Of a stretch of 11,165 bases of DNA, positions 1 to 6,794 are shown one piece after another. Location: positions 1-11,165 of the forward strand of contig JAAZAP010000070.1 of assembly GCA_012514255.1 (NCBI GenBank), read 5' to 3'. The stretch is from Bacteroidales bacterium (GTDB taxonomy: Bacteria > Bacteroidota > Bacteroidia > Bacteroidales > VadinHA17). The translations under genes were made by a program, and so were the position numbers. Position 1 is the first letter of the stretch. The number at the start of each line of letters is the position of its first letter. The notes beneath the pieces are model-generated. The model did no database searches, had not been told where the DNA came from, and worked only from the letters and a program-made list of their open reading frames with translations.

Positions 1-913
1 AACCGATGATGACAAGGGCCGAGGCGCCAAGGAACAGAAGAAGTGTATTCCTGACCTCAATATTGAAGCTTCGTTTATCATTGTTCTGCAGGCTCGTCTT
101 CAACCTGACAAGAAAAGGGTGTCCGACAGAAACCACGAAGATGGTGGCGGCTATGAAGAACTGCAGGACCATCGTAAACTTACCCAGTTCCACCTCATTG
201 TACTCAGCTTTGATAATAAAACGAGGGATAGATACAACCAGGGCATCCATGCAGGCCACCAGTGATATTGTCACCCCGTCAGTAAAAAGCTTTCTTGTCT
301 CTGCAGCGGAACCACGGGGCGCTATTGACGGGACTTCCTTTCTGATGTTTCTCAGGTCATATATGAAGATAGTGGATATAAGAACAACATTGGTGGCGAA
401 AAAGCCGATTGAGGCCGACCGTAAGAACCTCAGGCCTATGATGAGCAGCAGGAGAAGGACAGCACCCCTGAACGTAGAGTTGAAGAATACATAACGGAAA
501 TTATTGCCGCTCTGGTGATAGCCCTGGATCAGGTTGTAGTAGACCTCTACCGCTTTAAAAAGGGCAAAAGCATAAAATAATCCCGGCTGTTTTGTAATTA
601 TGCCGATCACCAGTATAACTATCATGAAGACGCATTCCGAAAAGAGTATTGTCTTCTGGTAGAGCGGGAACCTGCCCTTAATATCATACTCTATGGTTGC
701 CAGCATCTTCATCTGCAGCTGGAAGAGAAGGGCAACAGGGGAGATGATGGCCTGTACCAGTGAAAACCGGCCCAGATCACCTGCACCCAGGAAATGATTG
801 ATGATCACGGAGACAAGCCAGATGGCAAGAGTGTAGTTGATATTACTCCCCAGCGCATAGAGCGTATTGTCAAGCTTTTTTATCCCTCCTTTGATGAGCG
901 TTATCAAAATCAT
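1..913 (-). CDS. Wzx-type polysaccharide flippase, C-terminus cut by window edge
   Basis: Partial gene: the first 304 residues are present and the rest lies beyond position 1. The protein starts MILITLIKGGIKKLDNTLYA and consists of alternating hydrophobic segments and short polar loops, as in lipid-linked oligosaccharide flippases of the MATE/MVF group. Segments are visible at about residues 28-41, 50-64, 92-108, 150-163 and 170-184, with another near 250-265. The early stretch GAGDLGRFSLVQA resembles the conserved loop in Wzx/RfbX proteins where a glycan-transporter helix follows a G..D.G motif. The start is well fixed because an in-frame TGA directly precedes the ATG. The family carries undecaprenyl-linked repeat units across the inner membrane. 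Its place after LicD in a polysaccharide cluster fits that role. The substrate cannot be read from the sequence. The exact subfamily is less sure than the transporter call. Confidence 0.87.
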   Translation of the reverse strand, partial: MILITLIKGGIKKLDNTLYALGSNINYTLAIWLVSVIINHFLGAGDLGRFSLVQAIISPVALLFQLQMKMLATIEYDIKGRFPLYQKTILFSECVFMIVILVIGIITKQPGLFYAFALFKAVEVYYNLIQGYHQSGNNFRYVFFNSTFRGAVLLLLLIIGLRFLRSASIGFFATNVVLISTIFIYDLRNIRKEVPSIAPRGSAAETRKLFTDGVTISLVACMDALVVSIPRFIIKAEYNEVELGKFTMVLQFFIAATIFVVSVGHPFLVRLKTSLQNNDKRSFNIEVRNTLLLFLGASALVIIG

Positions 914-931
914 TCAGGTTAGAAATTGTCT

Positions 932-957
932 AAAAAACCCGGTATTCCATAATCCGG
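932..957 (-). terminator. Possible intrinsic terminator between the LicD and flippase genes
   Basis: Read on the minus strand, CCGGATT and AATaCCGG form a 7-bp stem with one bulged A and an ATGG loop. One G and then six T residues follow. It lies 28 nt after the LicD stop and 18 nt before the flippase ATG. It could end or attenuate transcription ahead of the flippase. A perfect GCCCGGGC palindrome at 971-978, just upstream on the minus strand, could compete for the same CCGGG bases. The stem is short, so this is tentative. Confidence 0.4.
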
Positions 958-984
958 CCTTCTGAAGAAAGCCCGGGCTGACCG

Positions 985-1773
985 TCAAAGCATTTCTTTC
1001 TGTATTGTATGGATCTCTCTCTTATCCCTGTCAGGCAGTTTCATATAGTCACCGTACAGTTTCTTCAGGTAGGCATCGGTGTCTGCCGGGGCATTAAAAT
1101 ATTTGCCTTCGAATGAAAGTCTCTGAAGAGGAAAGATGTCTTTCAGATCCCTGGTTGCGGTAAACCCGGTGCCAAAGGGGAGGATCAGGGTCCTGATCCC
1201 GGACAGTCTGGCACAGAGTCGCAAGAAGGGAAAGATGATATCATGGAGCACAAGCCTGAGAGCAAACCTTACCACAGGCAATAGGCCCAGGGGGTCATTC
1301 TTCACCAATGAGAGTACCCAGATAAACTTCTGCATATTAACAGTTACCCGGGCAAGAAAGGTGTTTCCGCGATCAAGATAGAAAATATCAATATATATAC
1401 CTTTATACCTGTAGTTTTTACCTGAATTTCTGAGTTCAGTAATCCTGGATCGGGTATCTCTTAATTTGGCCAGAGGGAAGACATAGTTCCAGTCTGTCAG
1501 GGGTGTCTGAAGCACGAATCTCTCAGTTTTTTCTTTACGAAGTATCCTGATCAGTTTCTTATAGTCGGTTCTGGTCATCTCAATATCGAGGTCGTCATCC
1601 CACGGTATAAACCCCTGATGTCTGACCGCCCCGAGCAGGGTGCCGGCTCCCATCCAGTATTTTATATCATGGCGCCGGCACACCGCATCGAGATATTCGA
1701 GCATCTCGAGCATCCTGAGCTGCATGTTACGCAGATCCGATCCCTCGGGATTATAAGCGCTAAGATCTTCCAT
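985..1773 (-). CDS. LicD-family phospho(no)amine transferase
   Basis: A 262-residue protein of the LicD/fukutin-related nucleotidyltransferase-fold family. The N-terminal half carries the family signature: GAGTLLGAVRHQGFIPW at 42-58, directly followed by the metal-binding acidic run D59-D60-D61-L-D63. A second typical element, KGIYIDIFYLD, lies at 124-134, and the C-terminal YLKKLYGDYMKLP at 235-247 matches the usual LicD ending. The length is normal for a single-domain member, and there is no signal peptide. Characterised LicD proteins move phosphocholine from CDP-choline to a sugar on a surface glycan; relatives are assumed to use other CDP-activated groups. Here the upstream fusion protein would supply the activated donor, so the transferred group may be aminoethylphosphonate or phosphoethanolamine instead of choline. 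That is inference. The ATG is the first possible start because an in-frame TGA lies three codons upstream. The gap to the preceding gene is 41 nt. Confidence 0.9.
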   Translation of the reverse strand: MEDLSAYNPEGSDLRNMQLRMLEMLEYLDAVCRRHDIKYWMGAGTLLGAVRHQGFIPWDDDLDIEMTRTDYKKLIRILRKEKTERFVLQTPLTDWNYVFPLAKLRDTRSRITELRNSGKNYRYKGIYIDIFYLDRGNTFLARVTVNMQKFIWVLSLVKNDPLGLLPVVRFALRLVLHDIIFPFLRLCARLSGIRTLILPFGTGFTATRDLKDIFPLQRLSFEGKYFNAPADTDAYLKKLYGDYMKLPDRDKREIHTIQKEML

Positions 1774-1814
1774 AACAGCTCACCGGTACTTTATTCAGTG
1801 CATTTCTGAACATG

Positions 1815-2753
1815 TCACAGCCAGAACTTTTCCATGCTTTTATTCAGGGAGACCTCACAGTCAAAGGTTCCCTTTTTCAGGATCATACCGGCAAAGTAGA
1901 TGTCATGCAGCGCTATACCGATATTATATGACAGTATCCTTTCTTTTTGTGTCTCTCTGCCGGCGACTTTTTTCTTTAACACATCGCCCAGCTCGGCAAA
2001 ACTCCTGAACCGGTCAAAGTATTTAAAGCCCCTGACATGTTCTGTGTCATCTGCAAACACCTTGTCAAAAAAGAGGTCGCAGTTCTGAAAGCCTCTGGTG
2101 TGTACCGGTACAACGAGAACGCCTTCCCTGAAGGAGTCATCCGGGGCTATAATACCTTTTGCCGAGGTAATGCATGATATGACAACATCTGCATCTCTGA
2201 TCAGCTTTTCCGGATCTCCGACAATTTCGAACCTGACATTCTCATAACCTGAGAACCTTTCGGCAAACAGGTCAGCCTGGTCTTTATACCTGAGGAGGCG
2301 TACAGTAAAGAGCTTTTCCGGTCTTGAGTGAAGCATGCAAAGCAGCGTTGCCCTGGCAGTATTCCCCAGGCCCATGATGCTGTAGACGGCAGCCTCGCTG
2401 TGTTCCAGGGTGCTGACAGCGAGTGATGCCACCGCCCCGGTCCTCATTGCAGTGATCCAGTTGGCATCCATTAACGCCAACAACTCGCCGGTACGCATAT
2501 CATAAAGCAGGAGTGTGCTGTCAAGTGATGGTATATTCAACGGATAACGTGATACGACCTTAACGCCGAAGATCCCCAGTTCCGGGATGGAGCAGGGCAT
2601 CGTGTTTATGAAGATATCGTTATCGAGCCTGAGACTGTATTTAGGGGGGAGATAAGCTTTATCCTTCACCAGGAGCGCATCACAGACCCACTCCATACAC
2701 TCGGCAGGAGAGATAGCCAGATTTACTATCTGCCGGAAGTCTATTATTTTCAT
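1815..2753 (-). CDS. Ornithine cyclodeaminase/mu-crystallin family protein, reaction unknown
   Basis: A 312-residue, full-length member of the OCD/mu-crystallin family of NAD(P)-dependent enzymes. The family includes ornithine cyclodeaminase, archaeal-type alanine dehydrogenase, ketimine reductase and siderophore enzymes such as SbnB. Visible marks are GVKVVSRYP at 63-71 with the conserved Lys65, the substrate-binding TAMRTGA at 101-107 with Arg104, and the dinucleotide motif G128-L-G130-N-T-A133 opening the Rossmann domain. The segment that normally has a Gly-Ala/Gly-Asp active-site motif reads VPVHTRGFQNCD at 215-226. The usual catalytic Asp therefore seems absent, which argues against true ornithine cyclodeaminase activity. 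The gene sits between the nucleotidyltransferase-aminotransferase fusion and the LicD gene, so a role in making or recycling an amine for the decoration group is plausible but unproven. The start is the first available ATG, with an in-frame TAG two codons before it. A 90-nt gap separates it from the fusion gene. Confidence 0.85.
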   Translation of the reverse strand: MKIIDFRQIVNLAISPAECMEWVCDALLVKDKAYLPPKYSLRLDNDIFINTMPCSIPELGIFGVKVVSRYPLNIPSLDSTLLLYDMRTGELLALMDANWITAMRTGAVASLAVSTLEHSEAAVYSIMGLGNTARATLLCMLHSRPEKLFTVRLLRYKDQADLFAERFSGYENVRFEIVGDPEKLIRDADVVISCITSAKGIIAPDDSFREGVLVVPVHTRGFQNCDLFFDKVFADDTEHVRGFKYFDRFRSFAELGDVLKKKVAGRETQKERILSYNIGIALHDIYFAGMILKKGTFDCEVSLNKSMEKFWL

Positions 2754-2843
2754 TTGCTAAATAAATTGTTATTTCATTGGCTGAATGGAACTTACATGAA
2801 TCAAATAATCATTTCCTTCAGTGAGTTGCTGCTCATGCGGGTT

Positions 2844-4658
2844 TCATTTCAGTAATTCCGGAAGAGCGGTGCAGAGTCTGTCATTCATCTCCTCGTCGCG
2901 AACAGCTATGCGAACATAATTCTTACCGTTAAATCCCTTTTTGGTACTGCAATCCTTTATCAGAATATCCTTTTTTTCAAGCAATTGCCTCGTCAGCGAG
3001 ACAGAGTCAAAAGGAGGCAGGACCTCACACAGGAAGTAATTCGCCTGAGAGGGGATCACTCTCAGGAAGGGTATTTTCAAAAGGTTGCTATAGAAACGGG
3101 AACGTTCAGCAATAAAGGTTTTACATGCTGTTACGTAGTCCGACTCGTATTTTCCGAAAATCTGTAAATAAAACTCTGCTATTGAATTAATATTCCAGAT
3201 GGCCACGTCTTTCTTAACAAAACTGATGATCTCAGTATTCCCTGATGCCAGGGTCCCGAGTCTCAATCCGGGGACCCCGTATGATTTTGAAATGCTCCTG
3301 ATGACAATGAGGTTGGGATAGCCTGTAAGAAGTTTATTATTGAGGAGACTGTTACTCCCGCCATTGTCAGCAAAGTCAACGAAAGATTCATCAACAATGA
3401 GTGTGATGCCCTTCTTCCGTGTCCATTCCAGTAAGTGCATCAGTCCGTTAACCGGTATAAAATTCCCCGATGGATTATCGGGATTTACCAGGAGCAGTGT
3501 TGATATCTCCTTATCATGGAAGAACCCGTACAGGTCATCGGCGGTATATGAATAATCGCCGTTCCCGGGGATGAACTCCACGAGCTCCTCCTGTGGTTTA
3601 CGGTTTGAATACTCCTCGAACGAAGGATAGCAGACCCCCATTTTACCCCTGAGATGACCGACGATACTTTTTATCAGCTCTGCAGCGCCATTACCGATGC
3701 TTATATATTCCCTCCTGACGTTAAAATATCTTGCTGCCAGCAGGGAATTGATGTGCATGCCGGAGGGATAATTATCCATCAGCCGCTCCAGGTTGGCTTT
3801 GATCTCAGCTTTCAGCTTTGGTGTCGGGAAGTAGGGGTTTACGAGGTAACAGTAATCTGTCAGGTAAGGATATCTCCAGTATCCGCCATACCTGTTCTGA
3901 ATTCTTTTTGTCCTCTCCTCTCCGGCGGCAAAGACCGTCTCGGCATTATCGAGGTCAAGGATATCATCTATCTCGTACCAATGCTCATGACCAAGCCTGA
4001 GGGCCTTGATCTCAGGCTTATCCAGCAGAGTGATCACCCTGAGGACCTGCTCATAGTACTCGCTGTTGCCAAGAGCCTTGCAATACGCTTCCAGGAAAGG
4101 TATGTAGTGGGTTGTTGAAAACTCCTTGCTGAACTTGTAAATATTGACTGTCTTATAGTACGAGGAGATCTCTTCGAACCTGAATTGCTTCCGGCCTATG
4201 AACCTGACTATATTGTCATTCTCATCAACGTTCACAACGGTGCCATCCATCCAGCTTTCGAACTTTGCGACCAGTGCGACACTGTGATGCCTGGCATTGA
4301 TCACCTTTTCCAGTACCGGGTCTTCAAATATCAGATCTGACTCCAGCAGGATGGTGTCATCTTCTCTCAGTTTTTCCCTGGCAAGGAAAAGCGAATAAAT
4401 GTTATTGGTTTTATAGTAGACCTCATTGACCACAAATTCTATCGGTGTGGAAAGGTGCAGCGCAGAGACAAATTCCTTTAATTTTTCTCCTTCAAACCCG
4501 ATCACGATTATTATTCTTTTCAGTTTTGATCTTTCGAGCTGATCAAGCATCCTTTCTATTAACGTAATGCCGTTAACCCTGACCATGCACTTGGTGTTCT
4601 CACTGGTGAGCTCCCCAAGACGTTTGCCCATTCCGGCAGCTAAGATTATTGCCTGCAT
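2844..4658 (-). CDS. Bifunctional LicC/PntC-like cytidylyltransferase and PLP aminotransferase
   Basis: A 604-residue fusion. Residues 1-240 are a nucleotidyltransferase of the LicC type: LAAGMGKRL at 6-14, Lys23 in TKCM, the metal site ESD at 106-108, and WYEIDDILDLDNAE at 227-240, which holds the second acidic cluster. Residues 255-604 are a fold-type I aminotransferase close to the HisC/CobD group. They show NPDNPSG at 392-398, the PLP-ring Asp423 in VDESF, the Schiff-base Lys458 in SISKSYGVPGLRLG, and a carboxylate- or phosphate-binding Arg near 583 in YVRIAVR. Both sites look intact. The same domain order is known in the PntC-AEPT protein of Treponema denticola, which makes 2-aminoethylphosphonate and activates it with CTP. 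Here the substrate is inferred only; a CobD-like decarboxylase making phosphoethanolamine from phosphoserine is an alternative. The protein is cytoplasmic, with no signal peptide. The ATG lies 2 nt after the previous stop, so the two genes are translationally close. An in-frame TAA three codons upstream fixes the start. Confidence 0.88.
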   Translation of the reverse strand: MQAIILAAGMGKRLGELTSENTKCMVRVNGITLIERMLDQLERSKLKRIIIVIGFEGEKLKEFVSALHLSTPIEFVVNEVYYKTNNIYSLFLAREKLREDDTILLESDLIFEDPVLEKVINARHHSVALVAKFESWMDGTVVNVDENDNIVRFIGRKQFRFEEISSYYKTVNIYKFSKEFSTTHYIPFLEAYCKALGNSEYYEQVLRVITLLDKPEIKALRLGHEHWYEIDDILDLDNAETVFAAGEERTKRIQNRYGGYWRYPYLTDYCYLVNPYFPTPKLKAEIKANLERLMDNYPSGMHINSLLAARYFNVRREYISIGNGAAELIKSIVGHLRGKMGVCYPSFEEYSNRKPQEELVEFIPGNGDYSYTADDLYGFFHDKEISTLLLVNPDNPSGNFIPVNGLMHLLEWTRKKGITLIVDESFVDFADNGGSNSLLNNKLLTGYPNLIVIRSISKSYGVPGLRLGTLASGNTEIISFVKKDVAIWNINSIAEFYLQIFGKYESDYVTACKTFIAERSRFYSNLLKIPFLRVIPSQANYFLCEVLPPFDSVSLTRQLLEKKDILIKDCSTKKGFNGKNYVRIAVRDEEMNDRLCTALPELLK

Positions 4659-4660
4659 TG

Positions 4661-5686
4661 CTACTTATATATGAAACTTCCTTTGTTTAAAATACTGTGT
4701 TCCCATTCATTGAGCAAGACCGAGTAATTCCTCAGACTGGCACTCTTCTCGTCAGCATGAAACTCCAGTATCTGGAACCATCCTTCACCACCGAACGGAA
4801 AGTCCTGGGTGTTGAATAATACCTGAAGACAATTATTGCCCTCTGTATTCTCAGAGATCAGGGTGCCGAGGTAATCAGGGCAGGTCTTATGACCTGAAAA
4901 AACAAATCTGAAGATATCGTTTGGACTGACCAGTTTCTGCCAGATCTCTTCACCATCATTCACTTTTTCATTCCTGGAATATGGAAAAGCATATGGTGTA
5001 ACAGTCTGCTCGTATTGAAATATGGAAAAGTCATACCTCTGCTCAGCCTTGAACATATAGGCATGGGTAAGGAGTATCCCCATAACGCCGGTATTGGCTT
5101 TTGCCAGGCTGTCAGCCCAGGTCAGTACCTTATCACGCGGACCAAACTCAAGTGAATAGATATGTACCGGCCTGTTAAAGAGTTCAACTTCGAAAACAGC
5201 GTTCTCAAATCTGTCTCTTTCAAAAGAGGCGACAAGTGAAGAGTCATTCCTGTAATTGAAATACCTGCTGAAAAGGGTCTCCCTGGTTGAACAGTCGCCA
5301 TTCACTCCATAATCATGGTTACCCGTGCACATGATATACGGTATTCTGTAGTCAAATCTTGCGAACAACGCTCTGGCCCGCTCCCATTCTTCCGGAGTAT
5401 TAAAGTTGGTAATGTCACCCACCTGGATGGCTGCCTTTATCTTAAATCCGTAAGTGTCTAAAGCCAGGATGCAATTGATGATTTTTTCAAGATAAGGTGT
5501 ATAGGTTTCAACACTTATATAATTCTGAATATCAGGCAGAACAATTATAAATTCCGAACTCGCATCAAGATATTCGGCGAATACTTCCCTTGATACATAA
5601 ATTCCGGTATCTGCCAGCGGCTCTTTACTGCACGAAAGAACCAGCAGCAGAACAATGACCAGGCAGCCTGGCAAAGTCTTTTTCAT
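4661..5686 (-). CDS. Calcineurin-like metallophosphoesterase lipoprotein
   Basis: A 341-residue protein starting MKKTLPGCLVIV, with a lipoprotein signal peptide ending in VLSC (Cys19) followed by SKEP. It is therefore expected outside the cytoplasm and anchored by lipid. The start at 5686 was chosen because an earlier in-frame ATG (5731) would overlap the previous gene and put 15 charged residues ahead of the signal peptide. Metallophosphoesterase motifs occur in order: PDIQNY (Asp52), VGD (Asp91), TGNHDY (Asn123, His124), LTH (His208) and SGH (His266). Two positions differ from the common form: the first motif is D-x-Q instead of D-x-H, and the last reads GHKT instead of GHxH. The binuclear metal site may thus be modified, as in other D-x-Q members. 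The family splits phosphomono- or phosphodiesters. Within this operon the natural guess is trimming of a phosphate- or phosphonate-bearing glycan, but nothing in the sequence shows the substrate. It lies 17 nt after the Wzz-like gene. Confidence 0.85.
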   Translation of the reverse strand: MKKTLPGCLVIVLLLVLSCSKEPLADTGIYVSREVFAEYLDASSEFIIVLPDIQNYISVETYTPYLEKIINCILALDTYGFKIKAAIQVGDITNFNTPEEWERARALFARFDYRIPYIMCTGNHDYGVNGDCSTRETLFSRYFNYRNDSSLVASFERDRFENAVFEVELFNRPVHIYSLEFGPRDKVLTWADSLAKANTGVMGILLTHAYMFKAEQRYDFSIFQYEQTVTPYAFPYSRNEKVNDGEEIWQKLVSPNDIFRFVFSGHKTCPDYLGTLISENTEGNNCLQVLFNTQDFPFGGEGWFQILEFHADEKSASLRNYSVLLNEWEHSILNKGSFIYK

Positions 5687-5703
5687 TTCGCAGGAACACT
5701 TAT

Positions 5704-6771
5704 TTAATGAACGATATAAATCCTGTTCCACTTTGAAAAGATAACCACCAGGCAGCCAAGGAATAATCCTGTCAGGGATGAGACCAGCAGGATGACAATC
5801 CGGGAAGTATTGGATTTACCGGCAGGGACTCGTGCAGGCTCGATGATGGTAACACTGGGAGTCTGCTCCTGTACCTTCAGCCTTGCTGACTCGGCCTGCT
5901 GTGCCAGTGTGGAATAAACGTTAAAAGCCAGCGTCAGCTCATTATTGAGCCTCTCCTGTTCTATCCTGACAGATTCCAGGACAATGTTCCTGTTCCGGTC
6001 AACATACTTCGCATACTGATTCTGTGCCTCATAGTATTCTTGTTTTGCCCTGGCAAGCATCTCCGCGGCAAAGTCATAATCCTGCTTTGCCTTGGTCGTA
6101 CGATAGTCAATGACGAACCTTTCAAGCTTCTTCACCAGAGAATCGGCTACGACAGTAGCAAGTACTGCATCCTGTAAAGTGACTCCGGCGGTTATCACAC
6201 CTGTTTTTTTATCGACATTGATGATTGTCCTGCTCCTGAGTCGTGCATAGATACGCTCCCCCCTTCTCGTCAGGTTATAAGGGTCAATGTTCGTTCCATC
6301 ATTTTTTTGTTTCCCGGAGCGGATCAGCTCGAGAAGCTTGAACGGGGCGTTGATGACAGCCTCCCACCATGGAAATCTGAGCTCTTTATCGAGATAATGA
6401 TACAGGTTGTTCCCGGTACCAGATCCTTCGATATCTGCCGGAATACGCATCAGCCCGGTCATGAACGGGGTACTACGGACGATATCTGGATAGAGTGTAT
6501 AGCTCAGCTCTTCAGTCCCTTCTATTCCCAGGTTTATTCCTGTTATAGCTGCAATACCCGCCATGTTTCCCATGACGTCTGACCGTGGAACCTCCGGTGC
6601 CATCTTCACAGTGCAGGTATATTCCGCCGGTATACTGAAGGCTATTACCACACCTGCCATCATGGCAATCAGTGTTATCTTTATGATATACAGTCTTTTA
6701 GCCCAGAGCAGTCGCATCATTTCAGGAAGGTCCACCTCCCTGTTCTCACGTTCATTGTTCTGATTGTCCAT
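5704..6771 (-). CDS. Wzz-like polysaccharide co-polymerase (chain-length determinant), no kinase domain
   Basis: A 355-residue inner-membrane protein with the classic Wzz layout. A short cytoplasmic N-terminus has the family stretch VDLPEMMRLLWAKR (13-26), followed by a first membrane helix at about 28-47. A large periplasmic part contains a predicted helical, coiled-coil-like region (about 225-300). The second helix at about 324-346 is preceded by the proline-containing EPARVPAGKS (311-320). The chain ends soon after the second helix, so no Wzc-type kinase domain is attached. Such proteins oligomerise and set glycan chain length together with the polymerase and the outer-membrane exporter. 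The gene lies 23 nt downstream of the Wza-like exporter gene and 17 nt upstream of the lipoprotein gene, which fits one transcript. The proposed start MDNQNNEREN is well placed for this topology. Confidence 0.92.
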   Translation of the reverse strand: MDNQNNERENREVDLPEMMRLLWAKRLYIIKITLIAMMAGVVIAFSIPAEYTCTVKMAPEVPRSDVMGNMAGIAAITGINLGIEGTEELSYTLYPDIVRSTPFMTGLMRIPADIEGSGTGNNLYHYLDKELRFPWWEAVINAPFKLLELIRSGKQKNDGTNIDPYNLTRRGERIYARLRSRTIINVDKKTGVITAGVTLQDAVLATVVADSLVKKLERFVIDYRTTKAKQDYDFAAEMLARAKQEYYEAQNQYAKYVDRNRNIVLESVRIEQERLNNELTLAFNVYSTLAQQAESARLKVQEQTPSVTIIEPARVPAGKSNTSRIVILLVSSLTGLFLGCLVVIFSKWNRIYIVH

Positions 6772-6794
6772 TGCCAGGTATAGTAAATAACAGA

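Noticed and set aside
6..494. Plus-strand open frame of 162 codons.
   Set aside because: It lies opposite the flippase gene, whose membrane-protein translation is clearly the real one; the plus-strand product shows no recognisable features.
1815..2753. Annotation as a true ornithine cyclodeaminase.
   Set aside because: Family membership is clear, but the active-site Asp segment differs and the glycan context gives no reason to expect proline synthesis.
3654..4118. Plus-strand open frame of 154 codons.
   Set aside because: It is antisense to the nucleotidyltransferase-aminotransferase fusion, which has intact motifs in both domains across this stretch.
5687..5731. Longer start for the phosphoesterase lipoprotein, adding 15 residues.
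   Set aside because: It would overlap the Wzz-like gene by 28 nt and bury the signal peptide behind a charged segment; the MKKTLPGC start gives a normal lipoprotein signal.
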